Source of the DNA: Bacillus sp. SJS
GTDB taxonomy: Bacteria; Bacillota; Bacilli; Bacillales; Bacillaceae
Reading direction: 5' to 3'
Assembly (NCBI RefSeq): GCF_000732485.2
Contig: NZ_JAQV02000016.1
Location: forward strand, 1 to 64,000
DNA length: 64,000 nt
In this document: piece after piece, positions 1 to 8,466 of the stretch
Layout: each line of letters opens with the position of its first letter
How positions within the stretch are numbered: the stretch's first letter is position 1
Made by a program: the position numbers and the translations under genes
Notes under the pieces: generated by a model
Told to the model about the DNA's origin: nothing
Seen by the model: the letters and a program-made list of their open reading frames with translations, nothing else
Database searches by the model: none

Positions 1-168
1 AGAGTATGAATTCCACTGGTCTAGTTGGGCACAGACCATGATTTTCATGAGCGCACTGGTTGAAAGTTTATCCTTGTCGTAATCCAAAAGAGGACACTCA
101 AAATCCTCCATTGGTAAGAGGGAGAGGCATTGACAAATAAGCGATAATTGACCTATACTTTTACTCAC
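1..168 (-). CDS. IS4-family transposase, N-terminal part (cut by window edge)
   Basis: A GTG start at 168 with an AGGAG ribosome binding site just upstream opens a frame of 56 codons that runs off the left edge. It reads VSKSIGQLSLICQCLSLL and later LSTSALMKIMVCAQLD. This resembles the N-terminal region of IS4-type transposases of Bacillaceae, which start with a short helical DNA-binding segment before the DDE domain. The catalytic domain lies outside the window, so activity cannot be judged. The IS end probably lies between 180 and 290, but I could not identify its inverted repeat. Confidence 0.65.
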   Translation of the reverse strand, partial: MSKSIGQLSLICQCLSLLPMEDFECPLLDYDKDKLSTSALMKIMVCAQLDQWNSYS

Positions 169-296
169 AGTTGAGCTCCTTTTCGTAGAGTTGGGAACAA
201 GTATGGTCCCTTCTACATTAGGAGCTTTTTTGCGTTCTGTAAAGGATCTTTCTGTTTATTATCCATAATTTTCAAGTGGTGCATCGCTAGTGGGAC

Positions 297-372
297 AGGC
301 CCCGCCATCCCACGGTCATCCCGCGGTCATCCCACCGCCAACCATCCCACCGCCATCCCACCGTCCCCCGAG
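297..372. repeat. Short GC-rich tandem repeat (CATCCCACCGC-like unit)
   Basis: About six imperfect copies of a 10-13 bp unit of the form CATCCCACCGC lie head to tail between the IS4-type gene and the DUF2294 gene. The stretch is far richer in C and G than its neighbours. It keeps a reading frame open by chance, but no ribosome binding site or known protein accompanies it. Confidence 0.7.
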
Positions 373-382
373 CCACATCCAA

Positions 383-790
383 TTATTCCCCCTGCGAAGG
401 ACACGCAGCTTCCATCAGTCTCTCCAAATCCTGGTCCATAATGAACATCTCAATGCGTTCACCGGTTTTCGTGCTGATATCGCTATGGCTGGACAGTACT
501 TTGCAGCCTGTCAGGCCTTCAATGATTTCTTCGTATTTTGCACTGTACATTTCTCTGAGCAGCTGTCTCATATGCTTTACGAGCTTTCGTCCGTCGTCCC
601 GTTCCACAAGGTGCTTTTCCTCAACTGTCAGGACACCTTTGAATCTGGTAATGACCATGTCTCTCATAATATACGTTTTGGCTTCCTGAGGTCCTCGGCC
701 GATCAGCTCGCGCTGAAATTTAATTAATGCTTCGCTTACGTCTGCTTCCAGCTTCTTTTTCGTTGTATAAGGCAAACCGATGTCCTCCAT
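383..790 (-). CDS. DUF2294 domain protein
   Basis: The 135-residue soluble protein matches the DUF2294 pattern: a central basic stretch with RMREL-like spacing (LVKHMRQLLREM near residue 72) followed by EEIIEGLTGCKVLSSHSDIS and a GERIEMFIMD strand. The family is common in Bacillus, often present in several copies, and its biochemical role is unknown. Older annotations calling it a NADH:quinone reductase subunit are not supported by anything in this sequence. It is monocistronic, lies next to an IS end and points away from the kdp operon. No strong Shine-Dalgarno precedes the ATG at 790. Confidence 0.75.
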   Translation of the reverse strand: MEDIGLPYTTKKKLEADVSEALIKFQRELIGRGPQEAKTYIMRDMVITRFKGVLTVEEKHLVERDDGRKLVKHMRQLLREMYSAKYEEIIEGLTGCKVLSSHSDISTKTGERIEMFIMDQDLERLMEAACPSQGE

Positions 791-949
791 TAACCCGATT
801 TATTTCCAGCTAATCTTAATCATGGGGAAAAAGTTTGTCAACAGGAGAAAAGAGGAGAAATAATGTGAAAAAGTGAACTCAGAATAATAAAATGGCAGAT
901 TAAGAGTGAATATGAGTAAATATGCTTAAATTTAGAGGTTAAAAGGGTA

Positions 950-978
950 TTTACTTTATAGAGCGGCAGGATTAAAAT
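950..978 (+). promoter_or_regulatory. Predicted SigA promoter of the kdp leader
   Basis: TTTACT (950-955) and TAAAAT (973-978) are separated by 17 bp and lie about 25 bp before the c-di-AMP riboswitch. Transcription would start near 985 and read through the riboswitch into the kdp genes. Confidence 0.5.
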
Positions 979-1002
979 AAATCTCGTAAGAAACAATTAA
1001 AG

Positions 1003-1133
1003 ACGGCTTAGTCCCTGGTACACAGGGAACGGAGGAACCAATTTTTTGGGGTTAATTCTGCAGCAGCAGAAAGGATGAGAAACTCTTTCGCCATCCTACC
1101 CGTCAGCTAACTTCGTCGGCTAAAGCGAAGGAG
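1003..1133 (+). promoter_or_regulatory. c-di-AMP riboswitch (ydaO/yuaA type) upstream of kdp
   Basis: The segment carries the conserved blocks of the ydaO-yuaA leader in order: GGGAACGGAGGAACCAATTT, TTGGGGTTAATTCTGC, a short variable hairpin (GCAGCAGCAGAAAGGATGAG), CTCTTTCGCCATCCTACCCG, TCAGCTAACTTCGTCGGCTA and AAGCGAAGGAGG. This riboswitch class binds cyclic di-AMP and usually causes premature termination when the ligand is high. Here it precedes the kdp potassium-uptake genes, which fits published c-di-AMP repression of kdp in the Bacillus cereus group. A second copy lies near 49.9 kb. Confidence 0.95.
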
Positions 1134-1137
1134 GTCC

Positions 1138-1166
1138 ATGACCGCCTTAAAAGGGTGTTTTTTTAT
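1138..1166 (+). terminator. Riboswitch-controlled intrinsic terminator
   Basis: ACCGCCTT and AAGGGTGT form a stem with a short loop followed by a run of seven T. It sits directly after the riboswitch aptamer and before the kdp genes, as expected for ligand-induced termination. Confidence 0.75.
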
Positions 1167-1530
1167 GGAGTTTTTTAACAAACTCTGCAAAAAACCATTC
1201 ATTCCGCTGGTCTTTTTATTTTGCTTACAAACTGAACATGTGAATGGATAAGTGAAAAAGTCTGGGGGACTGGACGTAAAGGAAGCTTCTGGCTTGCTGG
1301 ACGTAACGTAGACCAATGAGTGCTTTTTCTCCGAATAAACAAATCTTGGCTTGCCCTGTAAAACAGGTGCCTGAGCTTACTTAAGATTTGTCCGGGGAAG
1401 GAGTAAGCATTGGTCTATTTTTGGTTTTCAGGATTGCTCCATCCTTGGGAGGGATCGGTCAGGAGGGCAAACAGCGGAGGCAGCCGCCTTCCTGCTTTTC
1501 ATTCACCGAACTCAATTTGGGAGGTCGCGT
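1167..1530 (+). other. Long kdp leader region without a recognisable gene
   Basis: Between the riboswitch terminator and the first small ORF lie about 360 bp with no convincing coding frame. Two possible RNA stems are visible: AAATCTT/AAGATTT around 1340-1390, enclosing a CCTGTaaaACAGG hairpin, and GCGGAGGCAGCCGC near 1474-1487. The open frame from 1410 to 1601 lacks a ribosome binding site and overlaps the better small ORF at 1531. The length suggests a structured 5' leader, or a second promoter that I could not pin down. Confidence 0.4.
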
Positions 1531-1620
1531 ATGGACATTGCAGCGATAGGGATCGCCGTTATCTGCTTCGGTCTGTTTTACGGATTTATCGTATTCTGTG
1601 AAAAAGTAATAAAAGAATAG
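1531..1620 (+). CDS. 29-residue small membrane protein at the head of the kdp operon
   Basis: ATG at 1531 is preceded by GGGAGG with proper spacing. The 29-residue product (MDIAAIGIAVICFGLFYGFI, then VFCEKVIKE) is one hydrophobic helix with a short charged C-terminus. It ends 11 bp before kdpF, and the kdpF ribosome binding site overlaps its stop codon. It is not KdpF, which follows. Its size and position suggest a small subunit or stabiliser of the Kdp complex, but that is inference from context only. It was too short for ordinary gene calling. Confidence 0.6.
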   Translation: MDIAAIGIAVICFGLFYGFIVFCEKVIKE

Positions 1621-1631
1621 GAGTGGCGGAT

Positions 1632-1709
1632 ATGATCTTTTTATTAATCCTCGTACTTGGTTTGTCAGCATATTTAATTGATGCCCTTATTCATCCTGAA
1701 AAATATTAA
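1632..1709 (+). CDS. kdpF: KdpF, small subunit of K+-transporting ATPase
   Basis: The 25-residue single-helix peptide MIFLLILVLGLSAYLIDALI, followed by HPEKY, has the KdpF layout: one membrane helix ending in a Y-L-I/V-x-A-L-I motif and a short polar tail. In Escherichia coli KdpF is 29 residues and stabilises the KdpABC complex. AGGAG at 1618-1622 supports the ATG at 1632, and kdpA follows 23 bp later. It is a plausible complete gene. Confidence 0.85.
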   Translation: MIFLLILVLGLSAYLIDALIHPEKY

Positions 1710-1732
1710 TTCGAATGCCGGAGGAGAAAAAC

Positions 1733-3406
1733 ATGGATTTTGTTCAAATGGGAATTGTCCTGCTGCTTGTTGTGCTGCTGGCTATTCCGATGGGGAAATA
1801 TATTGCACGCGCCTTTTCGCTGGAAGAGACGAAGCTGGACCGGGTGTTCGGCTTTGAGAAAATCATATATAAGTTATCTGGAATAAAGCTTTCATCGATG
1901 ACTTGGAAGCAATATGCGATTGCCGCTTTGCTTTCAAACATTGCAATGTTTGCCATCACCTATCTCGTTGTTAGACTGCAGCACGTTCTGCCGGGAAACC
2001 CGAGCGGAATTGCAGCGATGGACCCGTTTTTATCCTTTAATACCATTTCAAGCTTTTTAACGAATACGAACCTTCAGCACTACAGCGGCGAGTCAGGATT
2101 ATCCTACCTGTCACAGATGATGGTTATTATGTATTTAATGTTTACGACTCCTGCTACAGGGCTTGCCATCTGTATCGCATTCTTTAGAGGCCTGACAGGG
2201 CAAAAGAGCATGGGGAACTTTTATGTAGACTTGGTTCGTGCCCATACCCGGATCCTGATTCCGCTTTCAATAGTAGTTGGTCTTGTTTTAGTCAGCCAGG
2301 GTGTTCCGCAAACGCTAAGCGGTACAGTAAATGCCGAAACACTTGAAGGCGCCCAGCAGCAAATTGCCCGCGGTCCTGTTGCGGCACTAGAATCGATTAA
2401 GCATTTAGGAACAAACGGCGGAGGATTTTTTGGAGTCAACTCTGCCCATCCATTTGAAAACCCGAATCCATTTACAAACGTTTTAGAAATTCTTTCGATG
2501 TTCCTCATTCCGGCATCTTTGCCATTTGCCTTTGGACATATGGCGAAAAGCCGCAAGCAGGGGTGGATCCTGTTCAGCTCAATGGGCATCATTTTCCTAG
2601 CCTTCCTGGCTGCCGCCTATTTTGCTGAAAGTAACGGAAACCCAGCGCTTGCAAACATCGGCCTTTCCCAGGAAAACGGAAGCATGGAAGGGAAAGAGGT
2701 CCGATTTGGAATTGCCCAAAGTGCCCTGTTTACCACGGTAACAACAGCGGCAACTACAGGAACAGTCAACAATATGCACGATACGCTGACTCCGCTTGGC
2801 GGAATGGTTCCTCTCGGATTGATGATGCTGAACAACATCTTCGGCGGTGACGGTGTCGGTACGATCAATATTCTGATGTATGCGATTCTCGGTGTTTTCC
2901 TCGCTGGCCTGATGGTCGGACGAACGCCTGAATTCCTCGGCAGAAAAATTGAAGCAAAAGAAATGAAGCTGATTGCGATTACGATTCTTGTTCATCCGCT
3001 GATCACTCTTGTTCCATCAGCGATCGCTCTCGCTACCGAAATGGGCTCATCAGCGATTTCCAATCCAGGATTCCACGGAATTTCACAGGTCGTGTATGAA
3101 TTTACTTCAGCCGCTGCGAACAATGGATCTGGATTTGAGGGCCTTGGCGATAACACACCGTTCTGGAATATCTCCACAGGGATAGTGATGCTGCTAGGAC
3201 GCTACTTGTCCATTATTGCCATGCTTGCCGCCGCCGGATCACTACTTAGCAAGAAGCCGGTGCCGGAAACGCTTGGAACATTTAAAACCGATAATATGAC
3301 GTTTATGACGATTCTTATATTCACCGTAATTGTTGTTGGAGCCCTTACATTCTTCCCAGTGCTTGCACTAGGACCGATTGCAGAATGGCTGACGATTGCG
3401 AACTAA
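1733..3406 (+). CDS. kdpA: KdpA, K+-binding channel-like subunit
   Basis: This is the membrane subunit of the high-affinity K+ ATPase that binds and translocates potassium. I chose ATG 1733 because GGAGGAG lies 6-8 bp upstream; the upstream frame start at 1715 has no such site. The resulting 557 residues equal the family length. Selectivity-filter-like segments are present: TNLQHYSGESGLSY, GTNGGGFFGVNSAHPFENP, TTAATTGTVNNMHDT and SAAANNGSGFEGLG. There are about ten membrane helices. It is followed by kdpB after 27 bp. Confidence 0.97.
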   Translation: MDFVQMGIVLLLVVLLAIPMGKYIARAFSLEETKLDRVFGFEKIIYKLSGIKLSSMTWKQYAIAALLSNIAMFAITYLVVRLQHVLPGNPSGIAAMDPFLSFNTISSFLTNTNLQHYSGESGLSYLSQMMVIMYLMFTTPATGLAICIAFFRGLTGQKSMGNFYVDLVRAHTRILIPLSIVVGLVLVSQGVPQTLSGTVNAETLEGAQQQIARGPVAALESIKHLGTNGGGFFGVNSAHPFENPNPFTNVLEILSMFLIPASLPFAFGHMAKSRKQGWILFSSMGIIFLAFLAAAYFAESNGNPALANIGLSQENGSMEGKEVRFGIAQSALFTTVTTAATTGTVNNMHDTLTPLGGMVPLGLMMLNNIFGGDGVGTINILMYAILGVFLAGLMVGRTPEFLGRKIEAKEMKLIAITILVHPLITLVPSAIALATEMGSSAISNPGFHGISQVVYEFTSAAANNGSGFEGLGDNTPFWNISTGIVMLLGRYLSIIAMLAAAGSLLSKKPVPETLGTFKTDNMTFMTILIFTVIVVGALTFFPVLALGPIAEWLTIAN

Positions 3407-3433
3407 TACAAAGAGAAGAGAAGGAGCAAGATC

Positions 3434-5458
3434 ATGAATACGAAGCGGAAAGCGACGATGACAAATGATATTGTCAAACAGGCTTCAATTGATGCCTTTA
3501 AAAAATTAAATCCAATGACGATGGCGAAAAATCCTGTTATGTTCGTGGTGGAAATCGGTTTTATCGTCACGCTCATCCTGACACTGGCTCCCAGCCTGTT
3601 CGGTCCTGGGGAAGGCGCCGGCTATAACGGTATTGTCAGCATCATCCTGTTCATTACCATTCTTTTCGCTAATTTTGCTGAAGCGTTAGCGGAAGGACGG
3701 GGAAAGGCTCAAGCCGATTCGCTGAAAAAAACGAAACAGGACACGAAAGCAAAGCTTCTTCAAAAGGATGGCTCTTACAAGTCGGTCAGCTCCACAGATT
3801 TGCGGAAAGGCGACATTGTCCTAGTTGAAGCGAACGAGCTGATTCCAAGTGACGGAGAAATTATTGAAGGGGTATCGGCAATTGATGAATCAGCCATTAC
3901 CGGAGAATCTGCTCCTGTTATTAAAGAGTCAGGCGGCGATTTCAGCTCTGTAACGGGCGGAACAAAAGTCATCAGTGACGCTATTAAGATAAAAATTACT
4001 ACAGATCCGGGTGAATCATTCCTTGACCGGATGATCGGGCTTGTCGAAGGGGCAAAACGCCAAAAAACACCGAATGAAATTGCATTGAATACATTGCTTG
4101 TCAGCTTGACCCTGATTTTCCTGATTGTTTGTGCCACACTGCTTCCAATCTCATCTTATGTGGATGCAGCCGTTCCGATTGCGACCTTGATTGCCTTGCT
4201 CGTCTGCCTCATTCCAACGACCATCGGCGGCTTGCTTTCAGCGATTGGGATTGCTGGAATGGACCGGGTAACGCAGTTTAATGTCATTGCGATGTCTGGG
4301 AAAGCAGTAGAAGCTGCTGGGGACATCAACACCATTATCCTCGATAAAACCGGAACGATTACACATGGAAACCGGATGGCTGCTGACTTTGTGGCCGTTG
4401 GAGGAACAAGCAAAACAGAACTGAACAGAGTAGCGATGGAAACCTCTCTTTTCGATGAAACACCGGAAGGCCGCTCTGTGATCGAGCTTGCGAGAAAGCA
4501 GGGAGCGGCGGAAGAAAAACGGGATGGCTCTGAAGGAGTCGAGTTTAAAGCGGAGACCCGGATGAGCGGAACGGATTTCGCTACAGGAAGAAAGGTAAGA
4601 AAAGGGGCCGTTGATGCCATAAAGGAATATGTGAAAGATCAAGGCGGAACAATTCCATCCGATCTTGATGACCAAACCACGATGATCGCAACAGAGGGCG
4701 GAACTCCGCTTGCAGTCGCAGACGGAAATCGCATTTTGGGCTTAATTTACTTAAAAGATACCGTGAAACCAGGGATGAGAGAACGGTTTGATGAGCTACG
4801 CAAAATGGGAATCAAAACCGTCATGTGTACAGGGGATAACCCGCTTACAGCCGCTACAATTGCGCGCGAAGCAGGAGTGGATGACTTCATTGCAGAAGCA
4901 AAGCCTGAAGATAAAATTGCCGTCATTAAAAAAGAACAAGCGGAAGGAAAATTGGTCGCAATGACCGGGGATGGAACGAATGACGCCCCTGCACTTGCTC
5001 AAGCAGACGTGGGTCTTGCCATGAACAGCGGAACCATCGCCGCAAAAGAAGCAGCCAATATGGTGGACCTTGATTCGGATCCAACGAAAATCATTGAAGT
5101 TGTGGCCATCGGCAAACAATTGCTCATGACCCGCGGAGCGCTGACAACTTTCAGTATCGCCAATGACATTGCAAAATACTTTGCCATTATCCCTGCCATG
5201 TTTATGCTTGCGATTCCACAAATGCAGGCGCTGAACATCATGCAGCTTGATTCACCGCAAAGCGCGATTCTTTCTGCTCTAATCTTTAATGCAATCATTA
5301 TTCCGCTGCTCATACCGCTTGCAATGAAAGGCGTCAAATACATTCCGATGAGCGCTACGAAGCTATTAAACCGCAACCTGTTTATTTATGGATTCGGCGG
5401 TGTCGTCGCTCCGTTCGTTGGAATTAAAATCATTGATATGATTCTATCTGTATTTTAA
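3434..5458 (+). CDS. kdpB: KdpB, P-type ATPase catalytic subunit
   Basis: The ATP-hydrolysing subunit of the Kdp complex, a 674-residue P-type ATPase. The phosphorylation motif DKTGTIT has its Asp at residue 304. The actuator motif TGES ([12 protein letters not shown]), the KdpB nucleotide-binding region and the hinge [18 protein letters not shown] are all present and intact. AAGGAG lies 7 bp before ATG 3434. It is cotranscribed with kdpA and kdpC and assembles with them in the cytoplasmic membrane. Confidence 0.97.
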   Translation: MNTKRKATMTNDIVKQASIDAFKKLNPMTMAKNPVMFVVEIGFIVTLILTLAPSLFGPGEGAGYNGIVSIILFITILFANFAEALAEGRGKAQADSLKKTKQDTKAKLLQKDGSYKSVSSTDLRKGDIVLVEANELIPSDGEIIEGVSAIDESAITGESAPVIKESGGDFSSVTGGTKVISDAIKIKITTDPGESFLDRMIGLVEGAKRQKTPNEIALNTLLVSLTLIFLIVCATLLPISSYVDAAVPIATLIALLVCLIPTTIGGLLSAIGIAGMDRVTQFNVIAMSGKAVEAAGDINTIILDKTGTITHGNRMAADFVAVGGTSKTELNRVAMETSLFDETPEGRSVIELARKQGAAEEKRDGSEGVEFKAETRMSGTDFATGRKVRKGAVDAIKEYVKDQGGTIPSDLDDQTTMIATEGGTPLAVADGNRILGLIYLKDTVKPGMRERFDELRKMGIKTVMCTGDNPLTAATIAREAGVDDFIAEAKPEDKIAVIKKEQAEGKLVAMTGDGTNDAPALAQADVGLAMNSGTIAAKEAANMVDLDSDPTKIIEVVAIGKQLLMTRGALTTFSIANDIAKYFAIIPAMFMLAIPQMQALNIMQLDSPQSAILSALIFNAIIIPLLIPLAMKGVKYIPMSATKLLNRNLFIYGFGGVVAPFVGIKIIDMILSVF

Positions 5459-5481
5459 ATCGAGAGAAAAAGGTGAAAATC

Positions 5482-6036
5482 ATGTTTAAAAACTTACGAA
5501 TTGCCCTAGTCCTTCTTGTCATCTGCGGCATTGGCTATCCGCTGCTGATGACAGGAATTGCACAAGCCGTCATGCCGGCGAAAGCGGATGGAAGTCTGAT
5601 TGAGAAAGATGGAAAGGTGATTGGCTCTGAGCTGATCGGACAGACGTTTAAAGATCCTTCCTACTTTACAGGACGTGTTTCTTCTATAGAAAACAATGCA
5701 GCAGGTTCCGGATCAGGGAACTATGCACCATCAAATGCCGATATGATTGAGCGTACGAAAAAAGATATCGCAGCCTTTCTAAAGGCGAATCCGGATGTAA
5801 AGAAAAGCGATATTCCGGCAGACCTGCTGACCAACTCAGGCTCCGGACTGGACCCGCACATTTCACAGATGGCAGCAGAAATTCAGATTCCGAGAATCTC
5901 CAAGCTTCGCAATTTGGATGAAAACGAGCTGAAAGACTTGATTAAAAAACATACAGAAGGCCGCCAGTTTGGGCTGTTCGGCGAGCCGAGAGTCAATGTG
6001 CTGGAACTGAACATGGAGCTTGGTCAGAAAAAGTAA
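5482..6036 (+). CDS. kdpC: KdpC, accessory subunit of K+-transporting ATPase
   Basis: The single-span accessory subunit that helps KdpB bind ATP. One N-terminal helix (LRIALVLLVICGIGYPLLMT) is followed by the family signature ELIGQTFKDPSYFTGRVSS, the SGSGLDPHIS motif and a C-terminal RQFGLFGEPRVNVLELN. A GTG at 5473 is possible, but AAGGTG 6 bp before ATG 5482 makes 5482 the better start, giving 184 residues. The KdpD-like gene starts 20 bp downstream. Confidence 0.95.
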   Translation: MFKNLRIALVLLVICGIGYPLLMTGIAQAVMPAKADGSLIEKDGKVIGSELIGQTFKDPSYFTGRVSSIENNAAGSGSGNYAPSNADMIERTKKDIAAFLKANPDVKKSDIPADLLTNSGSGLDPHISQMAAEIQIPRISKLRNLDENELKDLIKKHTEGRQFGLFGEPRVNVLELNMELGQKK

Positions 6037-6056
6037 CGAGTTAGGGGGCGGAAGCG

Positions 6057-8384
6057 ATGGCCGATCAATTTAGACGAAAATCACCTGAGGAGCTTCTGGA
6101 CTCCATTTCCAAACTCCATCGCGGCCGTCTGAAAATCATATTAGGAGCGGTAAGCGGTGCGGGAAAAACGTATCATATGCTGCTTGAAGGCCATTCTTTA
6201 AAGAAAAAAGGGCTGGACGTCGTGATCGGTGTCATCGGCAGAGGGGAAAACCGCCCGAAAACAGAAGAAAAAATCGGAACGCTTGAAACGGTTCTTCCCA
6301 TCCAATGGCGCCGCGGAGACAGCATTCGCTATGACTTGGATCTGGAGCGTTTGATTGAACGGAACCCTGAGGTTGTACTCGTCGATAATCTGGCAAAAAG
6401 AAACCGCCCCGGAGCAGAAAATCCAAGCAGGCTGGACGATGTACTCAAGCTCCTTGAGCACGGAATCAGTGTCATCACCACCTTAAATATTTATGAACTG
6501 AGCGGTGCCAGGCAGGTAGCCGAAAAGCTTACGGGAATTAAAGTGAAAATTGAGGAATGCCTTCCAGAGGACACTTTAACCAGGGCAGACGAAGTCAAGC
6601 TTCTCGATGTTCCGCCTGAAGCCATTTTGAAAAGGCTTCAGGAAGGATGTCCGGAAGGTCTGTACGGGGAACTGTTCAGTCAGGGGAGCCTGACCGCTTT
6701 GCGTGAGCTTGCTCTTCGTTTTTTGGCAGGAGAAGTGGGAGAGGATCTTGAGGAATACCGGGAAAAACAAGGGCTGATCGGAGCCTCCGGTGCCTCGGAG
6801 CGAATCCTCGTCACAGCGCAATATCACTGGAACGGCTCAATCTTAATCAGAAGAGGGCACCAGATAGCCAAGCGGCTCGGAGGAACCCTGAACGTCGTTT
6901 GCTTTATCCCGCACAACCGGTCGATCACCTCCGAGCAGGCGGCATTTAAACGATCGATGAAAAAACTGACAGAGAAATTGGAAGGGAAATTCGAGGAGCT
7001 GCCGCTTTTAAATGAAGATGCGCCTTCCGCCATCGTTTCCTATGCAACGAGGAAAAACATCACCCGGATTGTAATGGGCCATTCAAAAAAGAGTGTATGG
7101 GAGGAGCGAATTCAGGGATCGGTTGTGAATAAGATTCTTCGCCATACTCGGAATATCGATATTTTCCTTGTCCCGGACAGGACCGAAGCTGAGGGAGAGC
7201 GGCTCCTGCCCGCTAAACAGTCCGAGCTTCCTGTTAATCCTTTTAAGCGGCTCTCGGCAGATGAAATGGCCGATGAAATCAGTAGAATCCGGCGGGGAAC
7301 ACTGAAAATTTATATCGGTGCCGCACCGGGTGTCGGTAAAACATACACGATGCTGAGAGAAGCGAATGAGCTGAAAAAAGAAGGAATCGACATTGCCATC
7401 GGTCTTCTTGAAACCCATGGACGCAAGGAAACCGAGGAGCAGGTAGGGGACCTTGAGCTTATACCGAGAAAACAGATTCCCTACAAAAATGTCGTCTTAG
7501 AGGAAATGGATACAGCTGCGATTATTAAGCGGAATCCTGAAGTTGTCCTTGTCGATGAACTCGCCCATACAAATGTCCCGTTCAGCAAGTATTTAAAACG
7601 GTACGAGGATGTTGAAGAAATTCTTGAAGCGGGAATTTCGGTTATTTCCACCGTGAACATTCAGCACCTGGAATCTCTGAATGACAGTGTTGAGCAAATA
7701 ACAGGGGTAAGAGTACGTGAAACGATTCCGGATCGGGTCTTAACCGCTGCGGATGAAATTGAACTGATTGATATCTCTCCAAAAGCCCTCAGGCAGCGGA
7801 TGAGGGAAGGAAACATATACGCCCGGGAAAAAGTCGAGCAATCGCTTCAGAACTTTTTCAAAACCGGCAACCTGATTGCGCTGAGAGAACTTGCGCTAAG
7901 GGAAGTAGCAGATGACGTAGATGAAAGGCTTGAATCATTAGAGCGAAGCCAAACGATGCGGGGGCCGTGGAGAAAGCAGGAAACGATTTTCGTCTGCATC
8001 AATCTCCATCCCGAAAGCGAAAGGCTGATTCGCAGAGGCTTCCGCATTTCCTACCGGCTTAAAGCGAAATGGTATGTGATGTTTGTAAAAGGTCCGGCAC
8101 CTCTTTCAATGGAAGAGGAAGCCCTTTTGAAAAAGGCCAGGATGCTGACCGAGCGTCTTGGTGGAGTCTTTTTGCTGCGGGAAACAAAAGAATCAGGGGA
8201 AATTGTCCAGAATATCGTCATCCATCTGATTGATAAAAAAGCGACCCAGCTCATAGTCGGACACACATCCAGATCAAGGGTGGAAGAGCTATGGAAAGGG
8301 CGGGTCGTCCAAAATCTGCTGAAAGAAACGAGAAATTATGATGTTCTCGTTGTTGCGAATCCAACCGACGCAGCTAAAGGATAG
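6057..8384 (+). CDS. kdpD: KdpD-like sensor with duplicated KdpD-USP module and no kinase
   Basis: A soluble 775-residue protein built of two consecutive KdpD N-terminal modules, each a KdpD ATP-binding domain followed by a USP-like domain. Copy 1 spans about 1-375 and copy 2 about 390-775. Copy 2 is canonical, with Walker A GAAPGVGKT (Lys428), ETHGRKETE and VLVDELAHTN. Copy 1 keeps Walker A (GAVSGAGKT, Lys37) but has GRGENR in place of ETHGR and DNLAKRN in place of DELAHTN. There are no membrane helices, no histidine-kinase domain and no kdpE nearby. Kinase-less KdpD forms of about half this length are known in Bacillus and cyanobacteria. The USP domain of Staphylococcus aureus KdpD binds c-di-AMP, but I do not see that exact binding motif. 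Start ATG 6057 has GGGGGCGG upstream. Confidence 0.9.
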   Translation: MADQFRRKSPEELLDSISKLHRGRLKIILGAVSGAGKTYHMLLEGHSLKKKGLDVVIGVIGRGENRPKTEEKIGTLETVLPIQWRRGDSIRYDLDLERLIERNPEVVLVDNLAKRNRPGAENPSRLDDVLKLLEHGISVITTLNIYELSGARQVAEKLTGIKVKIEECLPEDTLTRADEVKLLDVPPEAILKRLQEGCPEGLYGELFSQGSLTALRELALRFLAGEVGEDLEEYREKQGLIGASGASERILVTAQYHWNGSILIRRGHQIAKRLGGTLNVVCFIPHNRSITSEQAAFKRSMKKLTEKLEGKFEELPLLNEDAPSAIVSYATRKNITRIVMGHSKKSVWEERIQGSVVNKILRHTRNIDIFLVPDRTEAEGERLLPAKQSELPVNPFKRLSADEMADEISRIRRGTLKIYIGAAPGVGKTYTMLREANELKKEGIDIAIGLLETHGRKETEEQVGDLELIPRKQIPYKNVVLEEMDTAAIIKRNPEVVLVDELAHTNVPFSKYLKRYEDVEEILEAGISVISTVNIQHLESLNDSVEQITGVRVRETIPDRVLTAADEIELIDISPKALRQRMREGNIYAREKVEQSLQNFFKTGNLIALRELALREVADDVDERLESLERSQTMRGPWRKQETIFVCINLHPESERLIRRGFRISYRLKAKWYVMFVKGPAPLSMEEEALLKKARMLTERLGGVFLLRETKESGEIVQNIVIHLIDKKATQLIVGHTSRSRVEELWKGRVVQNLLKETRNYDVLVVANPTDAAKG

Positions 8385-8466
8385 GAGAGTGTACCATGTC
8401 AGGGGACACGAGCTAGTTTCCATGTGTTTCATCATTCGTTACTAAAACGGAAAGGGATGAACATGG

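Noticed and set aside
290-727. Plus-strand open frame of 145 codons at the left end
   Set aside because: It begins in the C-rich repeat, lacks a ribosome binding site and lies antisense to the DUF2294 gene.
2597-2995. Long minus-strand frames inside kdpA and kdpB
   Set aside because: They are antisense shadows of highly conserved genes.
8385-8466. Lysine riboswitch before the permease
   Set aside because: The 82-bp gap is too short and shows none of the conserved L-box blocks.
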